In this document: one piece after another, positions 1 through 8,722 of the stretch | Layout of the letters: every line of letters starts with the position of its first letter | How positions within the stretch are numbered: position 1 is the stretch's first letter | Assembly: GCF_025685625.1 (NCBI RefSeq) | Contig: NZ_JAGSYI010000004.1 | Coordinates: forward strand, 496,001 to 560,000 | DNA length: 64,000 bases | Source: Acidicapsa acidisoli | GTDB lineage: Bacteria; Acidobacteriota; Terriglobia; Terriglobales; Acidobacteriaceae | Direction: 5' to 3' | Notes under the pieces: model-generated | What the model was told of the DNA's origin: nothing | Seen by the model: the letters and a program-made list of their open reading frames with translations, nothing else | Database searches by the model: none | Made by a program: the position numbers and the translations under genes

Positions 1-2146
1 TGCCAGAGACGTTATAGAGCGAGGGATCGAAGTTGAAGATGTTTCCGTATTTCTCCGTAAACGCACCGTGATAGTCGTAGCGAACGCCGGCGGTGATACT
101 CAGATTGCTCAGGACCTGATACTTGTCCTGCACATACCCGGAAGCCTCGTTGGAGCGGTAATAGCGGTTGGAGAGGTTCTGGCCTTGAGCGCTGATGCTG
201 TCCAGCACACTTGAACTGTGCACCACGCCGGAGAGAAATTGGGGGAAATTTGAAAAGGTCACCGATCCCAGCCCGGTGCGAAGGTTGCGGATATTCAACT
301 GCGTGTAGCTATCGCCTCCGCCGGCAACCAGCGTGTGCTTGCCGATAGCGAAGATGACGTTGCTGGATGGGTTGAGACGGTTCTGGAAATAACCGTCATT
401 GATAAAGTCACTGGCTGGACCGGCAGTAATCGAGCTGTTCTTGTTCTTGTAGGCAAAATCGTCAAAGGTCATGCCCGGCAAACCGGTTGCATTGGGAAAG
501 TTGATGCCAAAGGTGGGTCCACCACTGCCAGAGTCAGTGACCTGCTGCTGGAAGTTGCTGTAGACCTTGATGCGCGCGAAGCCAAGGCGCTGTTCCCAGT
601 TGATGCGCGGGCCGATGGCGATTGTGTTGCTGATAGCCGCCACTTGAGAGCCTGAATCTTCGTTTTCAGGAAAGCCGCCAGTCTTGGATGCCGTGTACGG
701 AGCGGAATACGGATCGTGCTGGTAGTAGTACTTCAGGGAAACATGATCCGTCGCAGTCGCGTTGTAGTCGATCGCCGCGGTGGCTTGCTGTGCATTGAAG
801 AGCGTAGTGCCGATCAGTGTTACGTTCGGTAAATTACCAGTAACAAGCGCCGGATCGTTGTTCTGAACGGAAGGAATCATGTACTGACCATTAGGCAGCT
901 TTGCGTTGAGCAATGCCATCGCGATGGGATCGATATTGTAGCTGGAAACCGTTGCGGCTCCGCTCGCCGTGTAATACGAGTTCAGCGCATTCAGGATACC
1001 TGCGGAGGAGCGGTCGTCGGTCAGTCCGTAGGGCACGTCAAATTGCGAAAGGCCGGTGGACTGATCCGAGGTATGCAGGTTCTGATAAGCGCCGAAGAAG
1101 AAGAGCTTATCTTTCCAGAGTGGACCGCCAACGGTGCCGCCGATCGTGTCCCGGTGAAGCTCGGGATTTACGAGCGCATTCGGGAGCGTGCCCTGGATAT
1201 TTGCCAGTTTGAAGAAAAACGGCGCGGCGTTGAAGACATTGGTTGCGCGGGTCCCGAAAGCCGAGCCATGCCACTTGTTGGAACCAGTGCGCGTGTTGGC
1301 GTCAATCTGGGCACCGCTGGTGGCTCCCTGCTGGGCGTCGTACATGGAAGTGTTGACGCGTAGTTCCTGGAGGAAGTCCGGCGGCGGCGAGGGCATGCCG
1401 TTGCCGTTGGAGCCATATACCGAGGTGCCGTTTTGAATGGACCCGGCCGTGTTGCTGCCCTCGCCGATGTTGAAGTTATAGCGCTGCGAAGTATCCTGGC
1501 TGGAGCTCTTGCCATTAAATAAGTTGGTGACGTCTACACCATTCACCTGGAAGGTATTCGACGTGTCGCGCTGGCCGTTGGCCCAGATGGGCTGGTTGCC
1601 CAAGCCCGCATTGGTACCGACGCCGCTCAGCAACTCGGCGTTGACGCCGGGAGCGAGAACTGCCAACTGGGTAAAGCTGCCAGTTGCGAGTGGGGTCTCC
1701 TCAATTTCTGCTGCATCCAGTGTGTAGCCGTTCGTCGCATCCGTTGCGTTGAGCAGCGGATTTGCGGTCACTTCCACCGACTCGGAGACTTTACCCACCT
1801 TGAGGGTACCGTTCACTGTCGTGGCGTGGGCTTCCTGCACCGTAACGCCGGACAGGTCGGTGGTGTCGAATCCGTCGTGGGTGATTGTCACCTTGTAGGT
1901 GCCGATGGGCAGATTGAATATCTGAAAGAACCCGTTCGCCTGAGACCTGGCCGTGCGTGTCAGATCGATCTGGCTATTGGTCACCGAGATTGTTGCGTCT
2001 GGAACGGACGCACCGGACGTGTCCAAAACTGTTCCGTTGATTGATCCAAGGGTCTGCTGGGCAAAGGCGGGCGCAAGGCTAACTAAAAGGGTGACGAGCG
2101 CAAACAGGCTGCCGGCGACGCTGCGCCTCCAGTAAGTTATGGTCAT
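1..2146 (-). CDS. Oar-like TonB-dependent receptor (5' part only)
   Basis: The gene enters from the right and runs off the left edge, so only about 715 N-terminal residues are present. The ATG at 2144-2146 follows a GAGGAG Shine-Dalgarno by three bases. The product starts with a signal peptide ending near 'PAFAQQ', then a carboxypeptidase-regulatory/CNA-B-like fold (GSINGTVLDTSGASVPDATI...) over about residues 30-115, then a plug-like region with the 'APGVNAELLSG' and 'QVNGVDVTN' stretches typical of acidobacterial Oar-like receptors. Such proteins form outer-membrane barrels thought to import oligosaccharides, peptides or metal chelates through TonB. The substrate cannot be told from the sequence. 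It lies upstream of nothing visible and shares its direction with the B12-type receptor to the right, from which 264 bases separate it, so it probably has its own promoter. Confidence 0.9.
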   Translation of the reverse strand, partial: MTITYWRRSVAGSLFALVTLLVSLAPAFAQQTLGSINGTVLDTSGASVPDATISVTNSQIDLTRTARSQANGFFQIFNLPIGTYKVTITHDGFDTTDLSGVTVQEAHATTVNGTLKVGKVSESVEVTANPLLNATDATNGYTLDAAEIEETPLATGSFTQLAVLAPGVNAELLSGVGTNAGLGNQPIWANGQRDTSNTFQVNGVDVTNLFNGKSSSQDTSQRYNFNIGEGSNTAGSIQNGTSVYGSNGNGMPSPPPDFLQELRVNTSMYDAQQGATSGAQIDANTRTGSNKWHGSAFGTRATNVFNAAPFFFKLANIQGTLPNALVNPELHRDTIGGTVGGPLWKDKLFFFGAYQNLHTSDQSTGLSQFDVPYGLTDDRSSAGILNALNSYYTASGAATVSSYNIDPIAMALLNAKLPNGQYMIPSVQNNDPALVTGNLPNVTLIGTTLFNAQQATAAIDYNATATDHVSLKYYYQHDPYSAPYTASKTGGFPENEDSGSQVAAISNTIAIGPRINWEQRLGFARIKVYSNFQQQVTDSGSGGPTFGINFPNATGLPGMTFDDFAYKNKNSSITAGPASDFINDGYFQNRLNPSSNVIFAIGKHTLVAGGGDSYTQLNIRNLRTGLGSVTFSNFPQFLSGVVHSSSVLDSISAQGQNLSNRYYRSNEASGYVQDKYQVLSNLSITAGVRYDYHGAFTEKYGNIFNFDPSLYNVSG

Positions 2147-2410
2147 AGTCTCCTCAAAAGTGCTTTTTCAAGAATGAGTTGGAGTGATCTTAACGGGAAG
2201 GTGCTCTGCCTACCCGTCTTATAGAATGCTCTCCGGTGATGCGGCGCACTATTAATAGAAAACGACGATGGTGTGAATATTTATTAACACAGGAATGCTT
2301 CCGTACAATAATGAATCTATTGTCAATACACTAAAAGCGGTGGAAAAGTGGGGCGAAATCCAGACAGCGCTTGTCGCGCCGTGGAACGGATTTGCCCCGA
2401 ACTGCGGGAG

Positions 2411-4924
2411 TTACTCTCCAGTTCCCTTACCCAGCCGTATGCGCACGCCTGTGCGGAAAGTGAACGGCAGGCTCGGATAGCCGATAGGCGCGATGTGCTG
2501 GCTGCTGGTCAGATTCTCGGTCTGACCATAGATCGCCATTCGCGATGACCAGTGGAAAGTCCCGCCGAGACTGATGTTGGCGTAGCCGTGGTCGAGATTG
2601 CGATTGGGCAAGAGCAGCGAGTTGCCGCCGGAGAGATCCTGGTATTCGAGAAAGGTCGAGTCATCGCTGCGGCTGGCGAAGCTGCCGGTCGAAACCACGG
2701 TCCAGCGCTTGCCCGCGTAGCTGGCTGAGACGAAGCCGGTGTGGGGAGGGATGCGAAACGGCCGCGCTCCTTTTAGCGGCGACAGGGCTCCGACTGCGAT
2801 GCCGTTGTATGTGGGTGCGTAGCCGCCGGTGAGGGCTTCGTTGTCGCTGTCGAAAGAGCGCTGGACCACCCCTTCCAGCCAGGTGTAGCCGCCGCGCAGA
2901 AAGATCTTGCTTCCTATACCGCTTTCGACATTTGTCTCGATTCCCTGCGCGCGATAGGCTTCGGAGTTGACCGAGAGAGGATAGTCGTCGGTGTAGTAGT
3001 AACCGAGTGCGGTCTCGAGCTGCTGCTGCTGCGTTGACGTTAACCCCGGTATCAAATTGGGCAGAACCAATCCTCCGACACCTTCTATTTGCTTACCAAA
3101 CTCGTTGTGGAAATAGGTGGCGCGGAAGGTTACGCGGTCCGAGAGGAAGTCCTGCTCGACACCTCCCTCATAAGTGCGGGTGGTAGGCGCGGCCAGCGGC
3201 GAAATATGCAGCTCCTGCGCGACGGACGCATAGCCGTTGGTGACGAGGAACTGGTAGAGCGAGCCGAACTGATCGGTGAGGGCCGGTTCGCGAACAGCGT
3301 CGCCGAAGTTGGTCAGAATCTTGGTGCCGCTGAAGATGTTGTGGCGCGGCATGACTGCGTAATACGAGAGGCTTGCGCGCGGCGAGGTTTGCGTGCCGAA
3401 GAGGGAGTAGTGTTCCAGGCTGCCGCCGAGTGTGTAGAAGGCGCGTCCCTTGTAGTCGCCATGGACTGAGGCCACGTAGTCGTAGTTGGTCCGCTCGGTG
3501 GTTTCATAGGTGGCGAAGGTCGGAATGTTTTCGAGGCCGCGCTCATCTTCGTAGTGAAAGCCGATGAGCCCGATGAAGTGCGGAGTAAAACGGTAGTCCC
3601 CCTGATACACGAGCTGATCGCGGTTGGAGACGAATTGTTCATTGAATGGATATTGTTCCGGATAGTCGAGCATGGCGCGGCCGGAGGCGGTGTAGCCGTT
3701 GGCTCCCGTGAAAGTGACGGAATTCCCGAAATACGCATAGGAAGGCCCGAACGTGGGGCTGTTTGCGTATTCGATGAGTTGGCCGGAGGGCTGCCAGAGA
3801 TTGTATTGCTCGCGCTTGCGGGCGAGGCCATAGCGGAGGGAGTTGTGGAAGTCGCCTGTAGTCTGGTTATCGATCGTGCCGCTCACGATAAGATCCTGGT
3901 CCTTCTGCGTGGCGTCGTCGGCAACGTGATAGAAGTCCCATGCGTTGGGAACCCCGGTCGCATCGGAGCCGTAGTGGACTGTTCCACGAACCTGGGTACT
4001 GCCCAGAGGCTGCCAGCCTAGGTTGCCCGATCCGGTCGCCACATGAAACTCGTCGTTGGGCAGTGCGTTGGAGGTCTGCAACCAGGAAAGTCCGGTGAGG
4101 TAATCGATCTTCTTCTGGGAGCCAGAGACCTCGCCGTGTTCGCGCGAGGAGTTGAAGTTGCCTACATCGCTGTCCATGTGCAGGACGGGGGAAGCACCGG
4201 TTCCCTTCGGCGTGGTAAAGGCGACGACTCCGCTGGCGGCATCCGCTCCGTAGAGGCTTGAATTGGGCCCGCGATAGACCTCGACGCTGTCGATGCCGGT
4301 GGTGCTGAGGGGGCCGAAATCGAAACGCCCGCCGAGATCGCCAATGCTTACGCCATCGAGCAGAACCTTGTTCGCATCCGATGGGCCGCCGCGGATGAAC
4401 AGAGACGCTTGCGAGCCCGTCTGGCCGATCTGCGTGGAGACGGTGCCTGGCATGAGGCGCAACGCATCTGTGAAGTTGGTGCGCAGGGCCAGGTCGAGCG
4501 AGCCAAGAACCGTGGTGGCTGCGCTGGTCTGCTGCTGCGGCACTGGCGTTCCGGTTGCGGTGACAACAATCGCCTGGTGGACCCACTCCGGCTCCAGCAC
4601 GAGATTTTTCTCGATGTTGTCGTTCATCCCGGCGTAGAAAGCCGCGGGTTGAACCTGGCGAAAGCCCTGAGCGGTAATCGTGAGCGAGAATCGTCCGCTC
4701 CTGCCGGTAACAAACTCAAAGCTTCCATCTGCAGTCGAAACGGTCTTGGCCAAGTAACTGGCCCCATTGATAAGCACCACTGTTGCGCCTGTTACCGTTG
4801 CTCCGCTGGTGTCAGTGACCGTGCCGCGAATAACACCGGCATGCAAGATTATGGGAGCGAGAAGAAGAAAAGCAGCGCAGAAAATCCGCGTGAGCGCCGC
4901 GAAACGATCTTTCGAAATGGACAT
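2411..4924 (-). CDS. btuB: TonB-dependent receptor under a cobalamin riboswitch (BtuB-like)
   Basis: An 837-residue outer-membrane receptor. It has a signal peptide (SKDRFAALTRIFCAAFLLLAP...), an N-terminal carboxypeptidase-regulatory domain (about residues 30-115), a plug domain ('DALRLMPGTV', 'FIRGGPSDANKVLLDGV', 'EVYRGPNSSLYGADAASGVV') and a beta-barrel ending in an aromatic-rich C-terminus. A cobalamin riboswitch directly upstream makes corrinoid uptake the best functional call, although the N-terminal extension is not found in enterobacterial BtuB. I chose the ATG at 4922-4924 because a GGAGG lies five bases upstream. A longer reading from 5074 would start inside the riboswitch. No BtuCDF genes are in view. 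The gene symbol is by role, not by demonstrated orthology. Confidence 0.88.
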   Translation of the reverse strand: MSISKDRFAALTRIFCAAFLLLAPIILHAGVIRGTVTDTSGATVTGATVVLINGASYLAKTVSTADGSFEFVTGRSGRFSLTITAQGFRQVQPAAFYAGMNDNIEKNLVLEPEWVHQAIVVTATGTPVPQQQTSAATTVLGSLDLALRTNFTDALRLMPGTVSTQIGQTGSQASLFIRGGPSDANKVLLDGVSIGDLGGRFDFGPLSTTGIDSVEVYRGPNSSLYGADAASGVVAFTTPKGTGASPVLHMDSDVGNFNSSREHGEVSGSQKKIDYLTGLSWLQTSNALPNDEFHVATGSGNLGWQPLGSTQVRGTVHYGSDATGVPNAWDFYHVADDATQKDQDLIVSGTIDNQTTGDFHNSLRYGLARKREQYNLWQPSGQLIEYANSPTFGPSYAYFGNSVTFTGANGYTASGRAMLDYPEQYPFNEQFVSNRDQLVYQGDYRFTPHFIGLIGFHYEDERGLENIPTFATYETTERTNYDYVASVHGDYKGRAFYTLGGSLEHYSLFGTQTSPRASLSYYAVMPRHNIFSGTKILTNFGDAVREPALTDQFGSLYQFLVTNGYASVAQELHISPLAAPTTRTYEGGVEQDFLSDRVTFRATYFHNEFGKQIEGVGGLVLPNLIPGLTSTQQQQLETALGYYYTDDYPLSVNSEAYRAQGIETNVESGIGSKIFLRGGYTWLEGVVQRSFDSDNEALTGGYAPTYNGIAVGALSPLKGARPFRIPPHTGFVSASYAGKRWTVVSTGSFASRSDDSTFLEYQDLSGGNSLLLPNRNLDHGYANISLGGTFHWSSRMAIYGQTENLTSSQHIAPIGYPSLPFTFRTGVRIRLGKGTGE

Positions 4925-4967
4925 CAAAATCCTCCGTTCCCCTCGGAACGTAAGCAGGTGATTGGCA

Positions 4968-5175
4968 CCGTAGGACCGGTATCCTGACTTGCGCATTTCC
5001 GAACCGCCTTCCCAGGCGTCTCCTTGATGGAGAAACCCAGTGGCACTTGGCCGGATTTCCGCGAGAGCTCTCATGAACGACGAATGAGCCCGCGGGTGCG
5101 CTCACAGTTGCGGGGCAGTGGCGGATTTTCACCGCCTTCCCGAACATCCTGGTGAGTCTCCGTGATCGGTGGCGC
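4968..5175 (-). promoter_or_regulatory. Cobalamin (AdoCbl) riboswitch
   Basis: Read on the minus strand, the leader carries the cobalamin-aptamer hallmarks in order: GGGAA-ggc-GGTGAAAATCC (about 5121-5142), CTGCCCCGCAACTGTGA (about 5103-5119), GCCACTG (about 5039-5045), GGGAAGGC (about 5009-5016) and the B12 box AAGTCAGGATACC (4978-4990). Between the B12 box and the start codon a six-bp hairpin, CGTTCC-gagg-GGAACG (4935-4950), abuts the GGAGG ribosome binding site. That fits translational control by occlusion of the ribosome binding site when cobalamin binds. The exact 5' edge is approximate. A weak promoter candidate (TTGCTC, 18-base gap, TACACT) lies near 5295-5325 on the same strand. Confidence 0.95.
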
Positions 5176-5228
5176 GCGCATCTGTCGAAAAACTCTACGA
5201 CGCAACACGCAGGACAGGCAGTAGAATC

Positions 5229-5278
5229 TGGTGACCATGGCAGGATTGGAAGCTGCGAGCTTCGGTTCAGGAAACCGC
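5229..5278 (-). repeat. Degenerate copy of the 3' half of tRNA-Arg(CCT) (att-like scar)
   Basis: These 50 bases match the 3' half of the tRNA gene at 60637-60686 in the same orientation at 44 of 50 positions, from the CCA end through the T-arm and variable region to the anticodon arm. The mismatches break T-stem pairing, and no D-arm or 5' acceptor strand follows, so it is not a working tRNA. A tRNA 3'-end duplicate like this is what a tyrosine-integrase element leaves at its distal end. It sits about 50 bases upstream of the cobalamin aptamer, probably in or near the promoter of the B12 receptor. Confidence 0.72.
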
Positions 5279-5401
5279 GCAAGGGCACATTGCAGAGTGT
5301 AGCACCCGCTTGTATTACCGAGCAATCTATTGTCGAATCAACGGCTTAGGATCTGATCCCCGCCGCCCGGGCGAGAATCTTTCGCGGACAACAATTTCTG
5401 C

Positions 5402-5430
5402 TTGACAGTCTATTGCCGTTCCCATAAGGT
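5402..5430 (+). promoter_or_regulatory. Possible sigma-70 promoter for the S53 peptidase
   Basis: A perfect TTGACA (5402-5407) is followed after 17 bases by TAAGGT (5425-5430), which keeps three of six consensus -10 bases. It would give a leader of about 115 bases before the ATG at 5553. The rest of the gap between the riboswitch and this gene shows nothing else beyond the tRNA scar. Confidence 0.35.
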
Positions 5431-5552
5431 TTCGGCCCAACAGAATGTTCCTGTAACCGTCCTCTCCCAAAACTCACGCTTCGACGCGATCTGTTGATGC
5501 GCCGTCCCATCAGGCACGGCTCTCGGTCCCGAATGACAATCTGGAGGTCACA

Positions 5553-7553
5553 ATGGCATGTAATCCAAGAAAGCTTTGCGCTGCATTCGCAGTGCTTGCG
5601 CTGTCCCTGAACCTGTCAGCGACAGTCTATGCGGCGGTTGAAAATGGTTTTTCCGCGATTCCCGGTAGTATCAAACCCACGACGGACACCGTCATGGGCG
5701 AGTTCACCAGTTCGCGGATGACAGTTGAGGTTGTCCTTAGACCCCGCAACGAGTCAGAGCTATCCGATCTTTTAGAGAGTGTCTACGACTTGAATAGCAA
5801 GAGCTACCAACACTGGCTCGGACAGGGAGAGTTCTACTCACGTTTTGCCCCAAGCAATGCACAGGTGGCCGCAATCACCAACTATCTGCGGGAAAGTGGC
5901 CTGGACGTGGAAACATCTTCGTCTCCTTTTCTGGTGCGGGTGAGTGGACCGAGCAGCATGGTGGAAGCGACATTCAAGACCAGCCTGCGCAACTACCGCA
6001 ATCCGAGAGGAGTCATCTATTACTCAAATGCTTCCGAGGTTCAACTGCCGGCAAGCCTGGCCTCCGGAGTTCTCGGAGTCGTGGGCCTTTCGAATACGGT
6101 GCGCGCGCAGTCCATGGCGGTACGCGCGCAGAAGCACACAATGCCCGCCACTCCAAGCTGTGAAGCTCCCTATCCAACCACGGCTCAGTTATACAACGCA
6201 GTCGACAATGGCGTAGGGTTTCCGTTCGGTTACGGCGGTGGCCCGGGATGCAATGGTCTGACGCCGTCGCAGGTCAATTCGATCTATGGCGCACCGGAGC
6301 TGGGACCGAGAGGTAAGGGGGCTGGCGCTAATCTTGCTGTCTTTGAGCTATCCGCCTACCAGCAGTCCGACATAAACACCTGGGCAGAATACTTCTATGG
6401 CACGGATTACAAGGCTCCGCTGAAAGACATCCTCGTTGACGGAGGCCCGCTCAGTCCCGTCTGCCCTACTGGCGATGAGTGCCCGCCGCAATTCAACGGC
6501 TATTCCGGAGACATTGAGGTCGACGCCGACATCGAAATGCAACTCGCGGTCGCACCAAACGCAAAACATCTCCTAGTCTACGAGGCTCCGAATGATTTCA
6601 CGGGGCAGACTGAGCTGGATGAGTACACAAAGATCGCACAGGATGACATCGCTGACGTAATCAGCTCCAGCTGGGCCGTATGTGAAAATGACGCCGGTGC
6701 TGCAACCGTCCAGGCGGAGAATCTGATCTTCGAACAGATGGCTCTTCAGGGACAGAGCATGTTCGGCGCGGAGGGCGACACTGGAGCTTTCTCTTGCATC
6801 AGGAGCGATGGAACAACCATCGTCAACGTCCTTGACCCTCCTGCCCAGCCGTGGGTAACGAGCGTTGGCGGTACCTCCTTCGAATCATTCAATCCGGACG
6901 CGAACCCGGATCCAAAGTACCCTAAGGGCGTGGAGTCCGTGTGGAACGTCGACAACCTTTGTAACGAGAGTGCAAACGAAGGTGGCTTACCAGGCTTCTT
7001 CTGGTGCAGCGCAACGGGCGCGGGTGGCGGTGGAAACAGCCAATTCTGGGGTCGGCCTGCCTACCAGTTTGGACCCGGGGTCAATAACTCGTTCACGACA
7101 TACGGAAATGGAACGACTCAGTGCTCGCTGGCTGCAAAAGGAAAACCGTGCCGAGAGACTCCGGACATCTCAGCCAATGCCGACGCTTACACTCCTTACG
7201 CTGAATACTGCACTGGAAACGCCAGCACGCCCTTCAGCGCATGCGGCGGCTTCAGCGGAGAACAAACACCTCCTGGCTGGTTCGGCATCGGCGGCACCAG
7301 CCTGTCGTCACCACTCTGGTCGGCGATCATTGCTGACCACGACGGCCTTTGGCGCGGCCGGATCGGCAACGCGAACCCGCTTCTCTACCTGCTGTATAGC
7401 ATCGATGCCAAGGGTTATTTCAACGACATTACCGGAAAGGGTCAGACGACCAACAACAACGGTTTATTCCCGACCACTCCCGGATATGACCTATCCACCG
7501 GTATCGGAACGCCAAAGATGGGAGCGTTGATTACCCTTTTCCCAGAGCCATAG
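5553..7553 (+). CDS. Secreted S53 (sedolisin/kumamolisin-type) serine-carboxyl peptidase
   Basis: 666 residues with a GGAGG ribosome binding site. Signal peptide (about 1-28), then a pro-kumamolisin activation domain (about 45-185, with 'SKSYQHWLGQGEFYSRFAP'), then the S53 catalytic domain. The family's active-site residues can be placed: Glu322 and Asp326 in 'IEVDADIE', the oxyanion Asp409 in 'GAEGDTGAF' and the nucleophile Ser583 in 'GGTSLSSP'. The calcium site follows in 'NDITGKG' and 'GYDLSTGIGTP'. These enzymes self-activate and work at acid pH, degrading proteins outside the cell, which fits an acid-soil bacterium. Six or more cysteines in the mature part may form disulfides. It is a single-gene unit convergent with the GntR gene. 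Confidence 0.95.
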   Translation: MACNPRKLCAAFAVLALSLNLSATVYAAVENGFSAIPGSIKPTTDTVMGEFTSSRMTVEVVLRPRNESELSDLLESVYDLNSKSYQHWLGQGEFYSRFAPSNAQVAAITNYLRESGLDVETSSSPFLVRVSGPSSMVEATFKTSLRNYRNPRGVIYYSNASEVQLPASLASGVLGVVGLSNTVRAQSMAVRAQKHTMPATPSCEAPYPTTAQLYNAVDNGVGFPFGYGGGPGCNGLTPSQVNSIYGAPELGPRGKGAGANLAVFELSAYQQSDINTWAEYFYGTDYKAPLKDILVDGGPLSPVCPTGDECPPQFNGYSGDIEVDADIEMQLAVAPNAKHLLVYEAPNDFTGQTELDEYTKIAQDDIADVISSSWAVCENDAGAATVQAENLIFEQMALQGQSMFGAEGDTGAFSCIRSDGTTIVNVLDPPAQPWVTSVGGTSFESFNPDANPDPKYPKGVESVWNVDNLCNESANEGGLPGFFWCSATGAGGGGNSQFWGRPAYQFGPGVNNSFTTYGNGTTQCSLAAKGKPCRETPDISANADAYTPYAEYCTGNASTPFSACGGFSGEQTPPGWFGIGGTSLSSPLWSAIIADHDGLWRGRIGNANPLLYLLYSIDAKGYFNDITGKGQTTNNNGLFPTTPGYDLSTGIGTPKMGALITLFPEP

Positions 7554-7605
7554 CAGGTTGCCGGAGTTCACCAACAATGGGTCACGCATGCAAAGTGGGT
7601 GGCCC

Positions 7606-7719
7606 AAAGCATTTTAGGAAAGGTGTAGATCGAACAGCAAATGCTCGCGTGGCCTTTCTATCAAGGAAAGGCCACTCTTCACCACGCTGTGTGGACTATA
7701 CAATTTCCTAAAATGCTTT
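7606..7719. repeat. 114-bp element with perfect 16-bp inverted ends
   Basis: aaagcattttaggaaa at 7606-7621 is repeated exactly in inverse at 7704-7719, enclosing 82 bases that contain their own perfect 10-bp hairpin. It fills the space between the convergent peptidase and GntR genes, and its right arm overlaps the GntR stop codon (7718-7720). It could fold as a nested cruciform terminator or be a small non-autonomous insertion. I see no flanking target-site duplication and no second copy in the window. Confidence 0.6.
7649..7675. terminator. Hairpin between convergent genes (likely bidirectional terminator)
   Basis: GTGGCCTTTC (7649-7658) pairs perfectly with GAAAGGCCAC (7666-7675) around a seven-base loop. 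It lies 95 bases after the peptidase stop and 43 bases beyond the GntR stop. It lacks a long T-run on either strand, so it may work together with the surrounding 16-bp inverted repeat. Confidence 0.55.
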
Positions 7720-8410
7720 AAACTCGCTTTTGGCACGGCTGTGGGGATTGGCCGATTTGGATCAGCGGCAATGGGCTGCTGACTGGAAAATTGAAGATGT
7801 GGCTCCGGAGAAGTTCACCGGCCAGCTGGCCATCTCCCTGCTCCAGCGCGTCAATGATCTTCCAATGCGCTTCCTGCACGACCATCAGGTCGATATTGCC
7901 TTTCGCCAACCACATTTGAAGCCGCACCTCAAAGGCAAGCGAATTCCAGCTGCGAAGCAGGATCCTGTTGGATGCGCCCTGCACAATCAATCGATGGAAG
8001 TGCATATCATGGCGGGCATACGCCGCAATGTCCTTCGTGCGCGCCGCTTCGAGTATGGCTGTTGCGGCTTTCTTCAAGGCTGCGACTGAGCCTCTGAAGT
8101 GGGCGGCTGCAAGTTGTCCGGCAAGCTCCTCAAGGACGGCGCGAACCATATAGGCCTCGCGAATGTCCTGCGCTGTCACCTCTCGCACGCGGGTTCCCTT
8201 GTACGGTTCGGTCACGACGAGCTCGAGTCCTTCCAACTCGCACAGCGCCTCCCGCACTGGACCCTGACTGGTATTCAACTCCTTTGCTATCTGCAGCTCC
8301 ACCAGACGCGCGCCCGGCGACAGCTCTCCGCTCATGATCCTGCGCAGGAGATCCTGCTTGACGCGATCAGCCATTGAATCCCGATGAAGCGAGTGCGCTT
8401 TACTTGCCAT
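7718..8410 (-). CDS. GntR-family transcriptional regulator, FCD (FadR) type
   Basis: 230 residues. The N-terminal winged helix-turn-helix (about 15-80: 'MSGELSPGARLVELQIAKE', 'SQGPVREALCELEGLELV') is followed by an FCD ligand domain. That domain carries the usual metal-binding set: Asp/His in 'HDMHFHRLI', His in 'EAHWKIID' and His in 'LLRSHI'. It is divergent from the RND efflux operon across 312 bases holding AT-rich repeats near its own start, so it most likely controls itself and perhaps the pump, with a small carboxylate as effector. The target and ligand are inference. The ATG at 8408-8410 has no strong ribosome binding site in front. Confidence 0.88.
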   Translation of the reverse strand: MASKAHSLHRDSMADRVKQDLLRRIMSGELSPGARLVELQIAKELNTSQGPVREALCELEGLELVVTEPYKGTRVREVTAQDIREAYMVRAVLEELAGQLAAAHFRGSVAALKKAATAILEAARTKDIAAYARHDMHFHRLIVQGASNRILLRSWNSLAFEVRLQMWLAKGNIDLMVVQEAHWKIIDALEQGDGQLAGELLRSHIFNFPVSSPLPLIQIGQSPQPCQKRV

Positions 8411-8422
8411 GACTATTGATTG

Positions 8423-8465
8423 TAAATAATCTGCGACGTTTTAAAACTATAAATAATCTATAGTT
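8423..8465. promoter_or_regulatory. Candidate operator for the GntR regulator
   Basis: Within 60 bases upstream of the GntR start, 'taaataatct' occurs twice (8423-8432 and 8450-8459). The second copy sits inside a perfect inverted repeat AACTATA-N7-TATAGTT (8445-8465). TATAGT/TATAGA strings on the minus strand could be the -10 box of the GntR gene, which would make this an autoregulatory site. The other part of the 312-base divergent gap, towards the pump gene, shows no clear promoter. Confidence 0.4.
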
Positions 8466-8722
8466 CAGGCGAGGAATTTCGATGGCCCTGCCAACCCTTG
8501 CGGAATAGTTCTGATAATTTCCCGGCGCGCTACAGTCAGGCGTCCTGTTATGTCTTATTCGCGTCTTGGCGGGGCATCCGCATTCGAGGCGTAGCACAAA
8601 GGCCGTAAATTTCCGTGGCCTTATCATCCCAACCTCCCGGGCGCTCGATTGGTGTCTCGCGGGAGCTGCCGGCAACGACGATTGACGCAGCACGTCTCTG
8701 CCTAAATGGAAAGAATTCATCC

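Noticed and set aside
4925-5074. Upstream extension of the B12 receptor coding sequence
   Set aside because: It would read through the cobalamin aptamer; a good ribosome binding site and signal peptide support the start at 4924.
5481-5496. Exact 16-mer shared with 43321-43336, near both tRNA scars
   Set aside because: About one such match is expected by chance in 64 kb, and its distance to the scar differs (203 versus 27 bases). It is kept only as weak support.
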